Below, one piece after another: positions 1-8,957 of a stretch of DNA of 42,396 nt (positions are counted from its first letter, which is position 1; each line of letters opens with the position of its first letter). Source of the stretch: Pseudonocardia sp. (lineage in GTDB: Bacteria > Actinomycetota > Actinomycetes > Mycobacteriales > Pseudonocardiaceae); NCBI GenBank assembly GCA_026785945.1, contig JAJAZD010000310.1:1-42396 (forward strand), written 5' to 3'. The position numbers and the translations under genes are program-made. The notes under the pieces are model-generated. The model worked only from the letters and a program-made list of their open reading frames with translations, was not told where the DNA came from and ran no database searches.

Positions 1-437
1 GATGTCGGTTCCCCCTGCTCGTTCTGGCTCGGGTGCGAATCGAACGGATGCCAGCGCAGCGTGTGGCTCGTCCGGTCCGCGACCAGCACCACCAGACCAG
101 ACACCCGCCCCGGCTGCACCAACGCCAGGCTGAGGTCGACGTTGTCCCACACCACCACCAGGTGCGATACCCCCAGCATCGACGGCAACAGCCCCAGATC
201 CGGCACCGCCGCCTCCGCGTCCAGCCCGGCCCGGAACGGCCGCGCCCGGATCGAACCGAGGTACTGCGGGTCCATGTCCTCATGGATCATGTGCACGGTC
301 GGGGGGTGACACACCCCGAACACCCGCATCAGGTGCTCCTGAGCCTCCACAGCGGAGGACTCCAACCGCTCCACCACCGCTGCGACACCCATGCCCGCGA
401 GTATGTGCGCGGCCACCGACAATTCCGGTCCCGTCAC
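1..437 (-). CDS. hypothetical protein, partial (runs off left edge)
   Basis: Reverse-strand open frame with no stop to the edge; GTG at 437 preceded by GGAGCG. Translation VTGPELSVAAHILAGMGVAAVVERLESSAVEAQEHLMRVFGVCHPPTVHMIHEDMDPQYLGSIRARPFRAG... has natural composition, unlike the overlapping + ORFs. Confidence 0.55.
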   Translation of the reverse strand, partial: MTGPELSVAAHILAGMGVAAVVERLESSAVEAQEHLMRVFGVCHPPTVHMIHEDMDPQYLGSIRARPFRAGLDAEAAVPDLGLLPSMLGVSHLVVVWDNVDLSLALVQPGRVSGLVVLVADRTSHTLRWHPFDSHPSQNEQGEPT

Positions 438-706
438 AAGCGCTCCCCGGGCTCCGCCCGGACCCGGCCCAACACTCCGGTGGAGCCGGAACATGATCGG
501 CTGCAGTCCGCAGGTGGGTTGAGGTGGTGGTCGTGGTTCCACCGCCGATCGGACGCCCACAGGGATGCCACACCGCCGCCGGGGCCGCAAGGCCAACCGC
601 GCGCCTTGCACCCCCAACGACGGCGCGGCCTTGCTACGCACGCCCGACCGACGGTGGAACCACTCAGCCGAGCGCTTCGGTGTGAACGCGGATCGCCGGC
701 GCGACG

Positions 707-997
707 TCAGGGCCGCGCTGCGGCGGCCCCCTCGCGCGTGGGGTAGACGTACAGCCGGACCTCGTAGTCGTTCGGAACGATCTGCGCCCTCGTCCCGCCC
801 GCGAACATGATGACCGGCGCGAACTCATCCCATACCGATGGCACCCACCCGACGATCAGCACTTGGTCGTAGCTCGGCCGCTGCTGACCCTCGACCTGTG
901 TACGGAGCACGCCCCACCATGGCGATGACAGCGGAGTCAGCTGTCGCTGGAGGCCGTCAGCTGGGCTCGCAGCGGTGCCATCAACCATGCCGGTCAT
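707..997 (-). CDS. hypothetical protein
   Basis: 96-aa ORF with plausible composition (SYDQVLIVGWVPSVWDEFAPVIMFAGGTRAQIVPNDYEVRLYVYPTRE); no family recognised. Confidence 0.45.
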   Translation of the reverse strand: MTGMVDGTAASPADGLQRQLTPLSSPWWGVLRTQVEGQQRPSYDQVLIVGWVPSVWDEFAPVIMFAGGTRAQIVPNDYEVRLYVYPTREGAAAARP

Positions 998-1495
998 GCT
1001 ACGGAAAGCATGTTGATAGTTACAGATTGTGGAGGACCATCAGCTAACCCACCGTCTCGTCTCACCTCTGGTCGACGTCCGGGGCCGCCGGTCTCGGAAC
1101 AGCCTCGCCGTCCGCACCGCGCATCCCCGTTCGGAGGTCGCCGAACCTGGGGTGCGATCTTGAGCGACCAGCTCCGGGAGTTCGGCCCGCACCTCCCCGG
1201 TTCCCTCGTCCTGGCCACCTTGCTCGTCGCGGTCGTGGTGTGCAGGGTGACGTACCCATCGCGTAGCGACGCCGAAGGCGCCCTGTACTCCGCTGCCGCG
1301 ACGTGGAGGATTGTCGGGCGGGGGCCCGCCCAGCCATCGACCACTCGACGGCTGAGCAGCCGTGGGACCGCACGACGGACCACTGAACGACGACGTGTGA
1401 CCCGCCTAGACGACACGCCCCGGCAAGGACAAAGATGGTCTTCAGCCACACCGCCAACTTGACAGATCGCCACGGCTACGCGGGGTCAGATCGAA

Positions 1496-3994
1496 GTGAC
1501 ATGCTGTCACTCCTCGCTGACCCGGCTGGCCAGAACCAAAGAGGCAGCGAACGTGCCGACCGACTACGACTCAGCGAAACGCGCACTCGATAGCTTGATC
1601 GAGTGGGCCGAGGCGAACTATGTCGGACGCAGGCGGAACGAAGCGACCACCAGACTGCACTTAATCGATGACATGCTTTTAAACGTTCTCGGTTGGACCA
1701 AACAAGCTATCCGTTGCGAGGAACCTGCCGGATCTGGTCGAATCGATTACGCATGTGGTAAGCCTGGAACTCTCTTCGTCTTGGAGGCCAAGCGCGAAGG
1801 GATAGCGTTCTCATTACCTGTAGGTACTCGTACAGGTGTTCATTCCATTACGAGCCTAACGTCGGGTGACTCCGGTAAAGAGCTGCGTGACGCACTGACG
1901 CAAGTCGTAGGTTATGCGTCCGTCAACGGCGTGGGACCAGCGGGGGTAACCAACGGTCATCAGTGGATCTTCATTCTGGGATCGCGAACTGATGGCACTG
2001 CACCGCTGAAAGGCAGGGCCCTGGTTTTTCCATCATTGGAAGAGATCCGCGATGATTTTCGGCTACTCTGGGACAACGTATCCAGGCTAGGCATTGAGGA
2101 ACGGAGGCTCTACCAGTCACTACAGATTGGTCCTGTCTCCGCTCCACGCCCACTATCTGCGACGTTGTCCAACTATCCTGGCACCAAACGGCGCAATAGC
2201 TTGCAGGTGGGCCTTGAGATTTTGAGCGAGCTTTTTCTAGAAGATGTGAATCGCTTGGAGGAACTCCGAGCGGATTTCCTTCGCGACTGCTATGCGAGTA
2301 GTGGAGCGCTTTCGCAATACGCAGAAGTTAGCCGACAGATTCTGCAGACGCGATATGCATTGCTGCATACGGAAGGCGACGTGGACCCCGAGCCGGTTGA
2401 GAGTCGGAAGGGTCTTACCCCGAATCTAACACAGGACATGCTTGCTGCGGCGGCCTCACGGCGCCCGATTGTGTTACTCGGCGACGTCGGTGTGGGAAAG
2501 ACGACGTTCATTCAGAGGTTAGTGCACGTTGATGCTGTCGACGTATTCGCGAACGCTCTGACCTTATACATCGATTTCGGGTCATCGACCACTTTAACGG
2601 AGATACAGCGGTTCGTTGTCGACGAGGGAATACGTCAACTTCGGGAGCGACACGGATTCGATGTCGATGAGTCGGATCTGGTTATGGCGGTGTATAGGGA
2701 CGAGCTGAAGCGATTCGATAGCAGCTGGCTTGGAAAACTGAAGGATGTGGACCCGCCTTCGTATCAGCGCGAGCGAATCCAACACCTGCGATCGCTTATT
2801 GAGGACCGCCCTAATCATCTACGGGCCTGCCTTGAGCATTTACGAGTCATCCGCCGGAGGCAGATCGTTGTATTTCTCGACAACATCGATCAGAGAAGCA
2901 GCGGCGACCAAGAGCAGGTTTTCTTAATCTCGAATGAGCTTGCTCAGAACTGGCCAGCAACTGTCTTTGTAACTTTGCGGCCGGAGACCTTCTATCAATC
3001 AAGTCGAACGGGTGCGCTCTCGGGCTATCAGCCCAGAGTCTTCACGATTTCACCTCCACGCGCGGACGTCATGCTGCAGAAGAGGGTCGATTTTGCCCTT
3101 ACTCAGATTCAGAAGACCGGCCGGCTGGGTTCATTCCCCGCAGGCGTAACGGTCGATAGCGACAGCCTGACGGCATTTCTTAAGATGCTGTCGGAGAACT
3201 TTCGATTTAACGAGCCCCTGCTGGCGTTGATCGATAACCTTGCTGGCGGCAACATGCGATTGGCGCTAACGTTCGTTTCAGACTTTATTGGAAGCGGCCA
3301 CGTCAATACTCGTAAGATACTGGACACATACGGGGCGACTGGAAGATACACAATCGCGGTACACGAGTTCTTGCGTGCACTTTTGTTCGGAGATGGCGAG
3401 TACTATGATCCAGAAGCATCGCCCATCGCAAATCTACTAAGGTTGACTCGTCCGGACGGCCGCGAGCACTTCTTGCTGCCGTTGATTCTTTCGAACATTC
3501 AGGTTCAAGGCGAGAAGCTGGGCAACGAAGGTTTCGTTCAGGCCGAGGAGGTATACGCCTTCGCCCAGAAGCTGGGTTTCGAGTCGGATCAAATCTCTGC
3601 TGCTCTTGACCACGCGAGCGTTAAGCGATTGGTCGAAGCCTCGCCGAGGTATCGCGCGGAAGCGGTTTATCTGAACTATCGGATCACGACTGTTGGCGCC
3701 TACACTGTTCGAGTTCTGATGGGCTACTTCTCGTACCTCGATGCTGTATGCGTGGATACACCGATCGTTGATTCGATGTACAGCGGGCTCGTGCAAGATG
3801 CTCACAGTTTGAGTGAGAGGGTTGCTCGGACGGAGTACTTTCGAGTGTATCTGGATAAGCAATGGAGCAAAATAGCAGGCACGGGTTTGCCCTGGGAGTG
3901 GCCGGTTGTGAGCCAGAAGGTGGCTGACGAGGTTCGCAAGATTGGGCGTCAGGCGGAAGGTAGCTCGTGGTCGCGTGGACCTTCACGTCGTTGA
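1496..3994 (+). CDS. putative PD-(D/E)xK nuclease (HsdR_N-like) / P-loop NTPase fusion, candidate defence protein
   Basis: 832-aa ORF. N-terminal RIDYACGKPGTLFVLEAKREG (D...ExK), Walker A GDVGVGKTTF (about 2480-2506), Walker B-like IVVFLDNID. Alternative GTG start at 1553 (VPTDYDSAKRALD) with AGAGG upstream is plausible. Lower GC and several in-frame TTA codons. Confidence 0.8.
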   Translation: MTCCHSSLTRLARTKEAANVPTDYDSAKRALDSLIEWAEANYVGRRRNEATTRLHLIDDMLLNVLGWTKQAIRCEEPAGSGRIDYACGKPGTLFVLEAKREGIAFSLPVGTRTGVHSITSLTSGDSGKELRDALTQVVGYASVNGVGPAGVTNGHQWIFILGSRTDGTAPLKGRALVFPSLEEIRDDFRLLWDNVSRLGIEERRLYQSLQIGPVSAPRPLSATLSNYPGTKRRNSLQVGLEILSELFLEDVNRLEELRADFLRDCYASSGALSQYAEVSRQILQTRYALLHTEGDVDPEPVESRKGLTPNLTQDMLAAAASRRPIVLLGDVGVGKTTFIQRLVHVDAVDVFANALTLYIDFGSSTTLTEIQRFVVDEGIRQLRERHGFDVDESDLVMAVYRDELKRFDSSWLGKLKDVDPPSYQRERIQHLRSLIEDRPNHLRACLEHLRVIRRRQIVVFLDNIDQRSSGDQEQVFLISNELAQNWPATVFVTLRPETFYQSSRTGALSGYQPRVFTISPPRADVMLQKRVDFALTQIQKTGRLGSFPAGVTVDSDSLTAFLKMLSENFRFNEPLLALIDNLAGGNMRLALTFVSDFIGSGHVNTRKILDTYGATGRYTIAVHEFLRALLFGDGEYYDPEASPIANLLRLTRPDGREHFLLPLILSNIQVQGEKLGNEGFVQAEEVYAFAQKLGFESDQISAALDHASVKRLVEASPRYRAEAVYLNYRITTVGAYTVRVLMGYFSYLDAVCVDTPIVDSMYSGLVQDAHSLSERVARTEYFRVYLDKQWSKIAGTGLPWEWPVVSQKVADEVRKIGRQAEGSSWSRGPSRR

Positions 3995-4251
3995 GGTGCT
4001 GGTGTGTTGCCTCGGGAGACCGTGACAGCCCGGTCAAAGTTCACTCCGGTCAAGTGCGGCGCACCCGGCCCTCGGCGATGCGGCGGTATGACGGTGAATC
4101 GGCGGTCGGTCTTGGCCAAGGTAGAAGGCGTCGTCTGAGCGTGTCCTTCTACATGGTCTTGCAACGATGACTGGGACATCGTTCTCCATGAGGCGCCTGA
4201 GCGCCTTGAGCAGGCCCCCGCTGGCGGGGCTCACGCGATGGAGGAACTGAC

Positions 4252-4770
4252 ATGAACGGTATCGACGGAACACGCAGCCGCGGAACGGTCGCCGGACGCG
4301 GTTTGCGCACCGGACGCCGCGCCGTGGCCGGGACGGTCCTGCTGGCCAGCGCCGTGCTGGGCGTCGCAGCGCAACCTGCGTACGCGACCACGGCCGCAGC
4401 CCCGGCCCCCACCCAGTTCGCCGTCGTGGTGACCTGTGGCGGGCTGACCGAGGCGGCCGCCCAGGCCGCGGGCTACGTCACCAGCAACAACGCCGGGTCG
4501 CCGGTCGGGGTCATCGTGGTCGGCGGTCCCGGCCCGGACTGGATCGTCGGTTCGACCTTCAACGACACCCTCGACGGTCAGGGTGAGAACGACCTTCTCT
4601 GCGGCCGCGACGGCACAGACAACCTGCGGGGCCTGAGCGGGGACGACAGCATGTGGGGCGGTGGCGGGAACGACGACATCCGTGGCGGCACCGGTACCGA
4701 CGTGGGCAGGGGCGGCGCCGGTATCAGCAACACCTGCGACGCATCCACCGAGACGCAGAACAACTGCTGA
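4252..4770 (+). CDS. secreted RTX / hemolysin-type calcium-binding repeat protein
   Basis: Signal peptide-like N-terminus (RRAVAGTVLLASAVLGVAAQPAYA) and GGxGxDxx-type repeats (LDGQGENDLLCGRDGTDNLRGLSGDDSMWGGGGNDDIRGGTGTD). Confidence 0.85.
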   Translation: MNGIDGTRSRGTVAGRGLRTGRRAVAGTVLLASAVLGVAAQPAYATTAAAPAPTQFAVVVTCGGLTEAAAQAAGYVTSNNAGSPVGVIVVGGPGPDWIVGSTFNDTLDGQGENDLLCGRDGTDNLRGLSGDDSMWGGGGNDDIRGGTGTDVGRGGAGISNTCDASTETQNNC

Positions 4771-5084
4771 CGCAGAAGCCTGTGGATGACTTTGACGGGC
4801 CGTACCCCCCCGAGATCTTGAGGCCATCAAGCAAGATCGGCGCGCCACCGCCGGTCGGAAGGTACGGCCCGTGCTCACCGTGTTCCTGGGCCACGAACTG
4901 GACCGGGGCCGGGATCATGCGGTAACGGGGCCCGCCGTTGTTGATCAGCAACTGTCCATTTGGGACTGTTTGGCAGCCATGATGGCAGCGAGGCCTCGTT
5001 GCCTGTGGCCACACAGTCCAGTCCCTGCAACGCCTGGATCACGGTGACCAGCAGGAGACGTGTCACCCCGGACGGCGCTTCACA

Positions 5085-5126
5085 TTTGCAAGGCGGGGGT
5101 TAGGGGTTCGATTCCCCTCGTCTCCA
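5085..5126 (+). tRNA. 3'-half fragment of tRNA-Ala(TGC); candidate att site
   Basis: Anticodon loop TTTGCAA, 3' anticodon stem GGCGG, variable GGGTT, T-arm AGGGG-TTCGATT-CCCCT, acceptor CGTCTCC, discriminator A. Upstream sequence does not supply a normal D-arm or 5' anticodon stem. Confidence 0.85.
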
Positions 5127-5649
5127 CCCAGTCTGACCAGCGAGAATCCCAGCGCAACGTGATCACCTGGTCAGGCGTGACACGAGATGTGACACCCACG
5201 CGCACCCAGCCCCCGTAGCAAAGGCGACGAGCCAACCGGTTCTCCGCCGAGATCAAGGGCAGCCGCACTCGCTCACCTCCGCCCCGATCGGCCAGCTCCT
5301 CATCGCTGTCTCGATCGGTACCAGGCTTGAGGAGCACCATCATGTGTATCGCGAATACGTCGACAACACGTGCGGCCGTTCATCGGTAGAAAATGTCGTC
5401 GATGTCGACGCCGAGAAAATTGACCTGCTCCATGCCGGAGCCACGTCGGTCGGTGAACTGCTGATGGAGTGACTCGGCGTCGTACTTCGAACCCGTTCAC
5501 GGCGGTGGCCGTCCGCACGCCAGGGTTGCGACCGGCTCACCGGACGGCAGGCCGAGCCGCCGGGTCGGGCCGGCCCGACCGGCCCGACCTGCTGCAGCCC
5601 GGCGAGGTGGACGCGGACGAACCTGGCCACCATTTCCGGGAACTCCGGT

Positions 5650-5922
5650 CCGGGCGTACCGGTCGAGACCGCCCGGGACGGGCAGCTCGGTGTACAGCTC
5701 GGCGACCACCGGCGGCGGGTGCGCGGCCTGCCACAGACCGCGCCGCCGCGCGCGATCGACGTCGAACACCGCGACGAACCCGATCCGGCCACCCCGCTCG
5801 GGCTGCTCGGGGTGGGCGAGGTCGGGATCGTCGGCGTGGCTGCCGCCATCGCCAATGCGGTGCACCACTCCACCGGGGTCCGCGTGCGGGACCTGCCCGT
5901 GACGCTCGACCGGCTGCTCTGA
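5650..5922 (+). pseudogene. C-terminal remnant of xanthine dehydrogenase molybdopterin-binding subunit (YagR/PaoC-like)
   Basis: Frame from 5719 reads IDVEHRDEPDPATPLGLLGVGEVGIVGVAAAIANAVHHSTGVRVRDLPVTLDRLL*, matching the C-terminal GxGExGIVGVAAAIANAVxHATGxRVRDLPIT pattern; the rest of the protein is absent. Confidence 0.7.
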
Positions 5923-6159
5923 GTCCGGCGTGTGCCTTGGGCATGCACGCCACTTCGTCGCACGCCGAACCGGCGTTATGCGTCGTTGAGCAGCCCAGGA
6001 CGGCCGCTCGCCGCAGTTCGTTCACCTTTGGCCGATGCGCCGCGGTCTCGTGCACCCGAGGTGTTGCTCCTCATCCGCCGTGTCGCTGTACTGCCGTGGC
6101 CGCCGATTACTCTTCGCGGCCCAGCCGGTGCGTGTTCACCCGAAAGGGGTATCTCCCGC

Positions 6160-8532
6160 GTGAGCAGGAAGAGCGAAGGTGGCGTTGCGCCACGTCATCA
6201 ACGCCCCGGGGTCGACGTCGAGAACGGACCGGGTGCGCCCGACGACGCCACACGCCCCGGGCTCTGGACCCGCGGCCGATCGATCCGGGCCCGGCTGTTG
6301 CAGATCTTGGCGGTGCCGACCGGCGCACTGATGGTCGTCGCGGGCTTCGGTGTCGCGACGCAGGCCGGGACCTACCAGCAAGCCGACACCACCGTGTCGA
6401 GTGTGCGCCTCGTCCTCGTCGCGCAGGGACTCGTGCACGAACTGCAGCGTGAACGTGGCTTGACCAACGGCCTCCTGGGTGGACAGGAGGAGTACGCGGT
6501 CGATGTCATCAAGCAGCGCGCCAGGGCGGACGTCGCGCGAGAAGGGCTCGAACTCGCCTTGCGCGACGCACCTGCCGCTCTGGCGGCGCCGGTTCGCGAC
6601 GCCCTGCAGGCGCTCGCGGACCAGGGCGATATCCGGACCGGGGTCGACGCTCGTGCCGCCGACAGGGCGGTCACGCTGGAGTACTACACGACGGCGATCG
6701 TCAGACTCGCCGACGCGAGCACCACCGAGGAGGGCGCCGTCTCGGACTCGTCCCTGCGAGCGGGCCTCGAGGCGTTGCGTACGCTCGGTCTGGCCAAGGA
6801 GGCGACCGCCCTCGAGCGCGGGTTCCTCAACGGCGTCTTCTCCGCCGACGTGTTCCGGGGTCGTGAGTACCCGAGGTTCGCCGAGATCCGCGCCGAGCGG
6901 CTCGCCGGTTTGACCGCCTTCACCAGGCAGGCCACCGGCCCCCAGCAGGCGGCGTTGGATGCCGCGTTGAGCAGCGGGGACGCCTCCGTCGCGCGCGAAC
7001 TCGAGCAGCGGGCCATCGACGGGCCGACCGCCCCCTCGCTCGGCGTCTCCGCGACGCAGTGGTGGGACACGATGACGGTGCTCGTCAACGACATGCGGAC
7101 GGTGCAGGCACAGGTCGGCGCCGACGCCGAGACCCGGGCGACGGACCTCCGCTCGAACGCACTCGCCCTGCTGCTGCTCAACGTCGGCCTGGCGGTCGCG
7201 GCGCTGGCCGTCGCCATCGGACTCGCGGTGTTCGCGGCGCGCTCGATCACCCGGCCGCTGCAGCTCGTGGCATCCGAGGCGGCCCGGCTGCCCGAGACCG
7301 TCGCGAAGATCCGGGCGACGGAAGGTACGGATACCGACCTCCCGCCGTCGCCCGCCGCCGTGCGCGAACTGGACAAGCGCAACGACGAGATCTCCGAGGT
7401 CTCGCGCGCGCTGACACAGGTGCAACACACTGCGTTCCGACTCGCGTCGGAGCAGGCACGGCTGCGTCGCAACACCGCCGAGTCGCTGTCGAGCCTGGCC
7501 CGGCGCAACCAGAACCTGCTACGCCGCCTGCTGGGATTCATCACGCACCTGGAACGGGATGAGAGCGACCCGGCCGCACTGGCGAACCTGTTCGAGCTCG
7601 ACCACCTCGCCACCCGGATGCGCCGCAACGCCGAGAGCCTGCTCATCCTCGTCGGCGAGCGCAGCCCACGGCAGTGGAGCCGGCCCGTCCCGATCAGCGA
7701 CGTGGTCCGGGCCGCGCTGTCCGAGGTCGAGGAGTACCGCCGGATCGTGCTGCACCGGCTCGAGGAGACCATGATCACCGGCACCGCCGGTGCCGAACTG
7801 GCCCACCTGATCGCCGAGCTGCTGGAGAACGCACTGTCGTTCTCGCCACCCGATCGTGACGTCGAGGTCTACGGCCAGCTCACAGGTTCCGGCTACATCC
7901 TCGCGGTGCTCGACCACGGCATCGGCATGTCGACCGAGGACCTGGCGCGGGCGAACGGCCGCCTGGCGGGGGAGGAGGTCTTCGTCGTCGCCCCGACCCG
8001 CTATCTGGGTCACTACGTGGTCGGTCAGCTCGCGCAACGCCTGGAGGTCGAGGTCCGGCTGCACGAGTCGCCGTTGACCGGTGTCACCGCTCGCGTCAAC
8101 CTGCCCGCATCGCTGATCGCCACCGCGCCCGCGATGGAGGGGACCACCGCGTTCGACCCGTCGAACGTCGAGCAACCGGTGTTCGTCCCGACGTCGCGGC
8201 CGTTCCGGCTCCGCCTCGACCGGAACTCGCCCGCAGCCGACTCGCCGATCGCCGTGCTCGAACCCCCGCCTCCGGTACCACCGGGCGAACCCCCGGCTGC
8301 GGGACGCACTCGTAACGGCCTCGTCAAGCGTGTCCGTTCGGGCGAGGGCGAGCCTGTACCGCGGCCCCGCCCCGAGCCGAACGGCGACCGACCCGCCGCA
8401 CCGTTCCGTTCTCCGGCGGACGTCCGGACCACCCTGACCAGCTTCCGTGCCGGGTTCGAGCGGCGTGAGCACGAACGCACCCGGCCCACCGAGGAGGGTC
8501 GCGGCGACGAGCGGCCGGGCGACCCGCAATGA
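6160..8532 (+). CDS. nitrate/nitrite-sensor (NIT) domain histidine kinase, conservon CvnA-like
   Basis: TM segment, NIT-like extracellular region, second TM segment, HAMP-like region, HATPase region (LIAELLENALSFSPP... LDHGIGMS), Pro-rich tail; overlaps the downstream roadblock gene. Confidence 0.9.
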   Translation: MSRKSEGGVAPRHQRPGVDVENGPGAPDDATRPGLWTRGRSIRARLLQILAVPTGALMVVAGFGVATQAGTYQQADTTVSSVRLVLVAQGLVHELQRERGLTNGLLGGQEEYAVDVIKQRARADVAREGLELALRDAPAALAAPVRDALQALADQGDIRTGVDARAADRAVTLEYYTTAIVRLADASTTEEGAVSDSSLRAGLEALRTLGLAKEATALERGFLNGVFSADVFRGREYPRFAEIRAERLAGLTAFTRQATGPQQAALDAALSSGDASVARELEQRAIDGPTAPSLGVSATQWWDTMTVLVNDMRTVQAQVGADAETRATDLRSNALALLLLNVGLAVAALAVAIGLAVFAARSITRPLQLVASEAARLPETVAKIRATEGTDTDLPPSPAAVRELDKRNDEISEVSRALTQVQHTAFRLASEQARLRRNTAESLSSLARRNQNLLRRLLGFITHLERDESDPAALANLFELDHLATRMRRNAESLLILVGERSPRQWSRPVPISDVVRAALSEVEEYRRIVLHRLEETMITGTAGAELAHLIAELLENALSFSPPDRDVEVYGQLTGSGYILAVLDHGIGMSTEDLARANGRLAGEEVFVVAPTRYLGHYVVGQLAQRLEVEVRLHESPLTGVTARVNLPASLIATAPAMEGTTAFDPSNVEQPVFVPTSRPFRLRLDRNSPAADSPIAVLEPPPPVPPGEPPAAGRTRNGLVKRVRSGEGEPVPRPRPEPNGDRPAAPFRSPADVRTTLTSFRAGFERREHERTRPTEEGRGDERPGDPQ

Positions 8533-8957
8533 TCGCTGCCACCAGCAGCGCCGACGCGCAGCGGTTCAACTGGCTGCTCGCCAACTTCGTCCACAACACC
8601 GACGGGGTCACCGACGCCGTCGCCGTGTCCTCGGACGGGCTCCTGATGGCCACGTCCGACGGCCTGGACCGGGACTCGGCCGACCAGCTCTCGGCGATCG
8701 TCGCCGGGATCACAGGGCTGGCCAGGGGGGCGTCGCGCCGGTTCGGGTTCGCGGGCCTGCGGCTGGTCATGATCGAGATGGTCGGGGGCTTCCTGGTCGT
8801 GTCCGCGGTGTCCGACGGCAGCTGTTTCGGGGTGCTGCTGGGCGAGCACTGCGACGTCGGCCTCGTCGGCTACGAGATGTCGGTACTGGCCGAGCGCACC
8901 GCCGGGGTGCTGACTCCACAACTGGTGACGGAGCTCAAGAGCGGGCTAGGTCGATGA
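8529..8957 (+). CDS. roadblock/LC7 domain protein, conservon CvnB-like
   Basis: 142 aa: FNWLLANFVHNTDGVTDAVAVSSDGLLMATSDGL...; overlaps the stop of the kinase gene. Confidence 0.92.
   Translation: MIAATSSADAQRFNWLLANFVHNTDGVTDAVAVSSDGLLMATSDGLDRDSADQLSAIVAGITGLARGASRRFGFAGLRLVMIEMVGGFLVVSAVSDGSCFGVLLGEHCDVGLVGYEMSVLAERTAGVLTPQLVTELKSGLGR

Noticed and set aside
33-746. 237-aa + strand ORF rich in Arg/His/Gln
   Set aside because: Composition typical of an antisense high-GC frame; the minus strand carries a more natural protein.
994-1473. Overlapping ORFs on both strands (994-1473 -, 1010-1462 +, 1062-1457 -)
   Set aside because: All are Arg/Pro/Ser-rich with no domain signal; no frame is preferred.
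1496-3994. Type I restriction HsdR subunit
   Set aside because: N-terminal similarity only; no DEAD-box helicase motor is apparent and no hsdM/hsdS in the window, so not called as a classical type I system.
5080-5343. 87-aa minus-strand ORF ending WVETRGIEPLTPALQM
   Set aside because: The C-terminus is the reverse complement of the tRNA-Ala 3' half, a familiar false ORF; the rest has no support.
5253-5472. Possible + strand fragment PIGQLLIAVSIGTRLEEHHHVYREYVDNTCGRSSVENVVDVDAEKIDLLHAGATSVGELLME*
   Set aside because: Composition is protein-like but there is no start, no recognised family, and it may be chance or an unidentifiable remnant.
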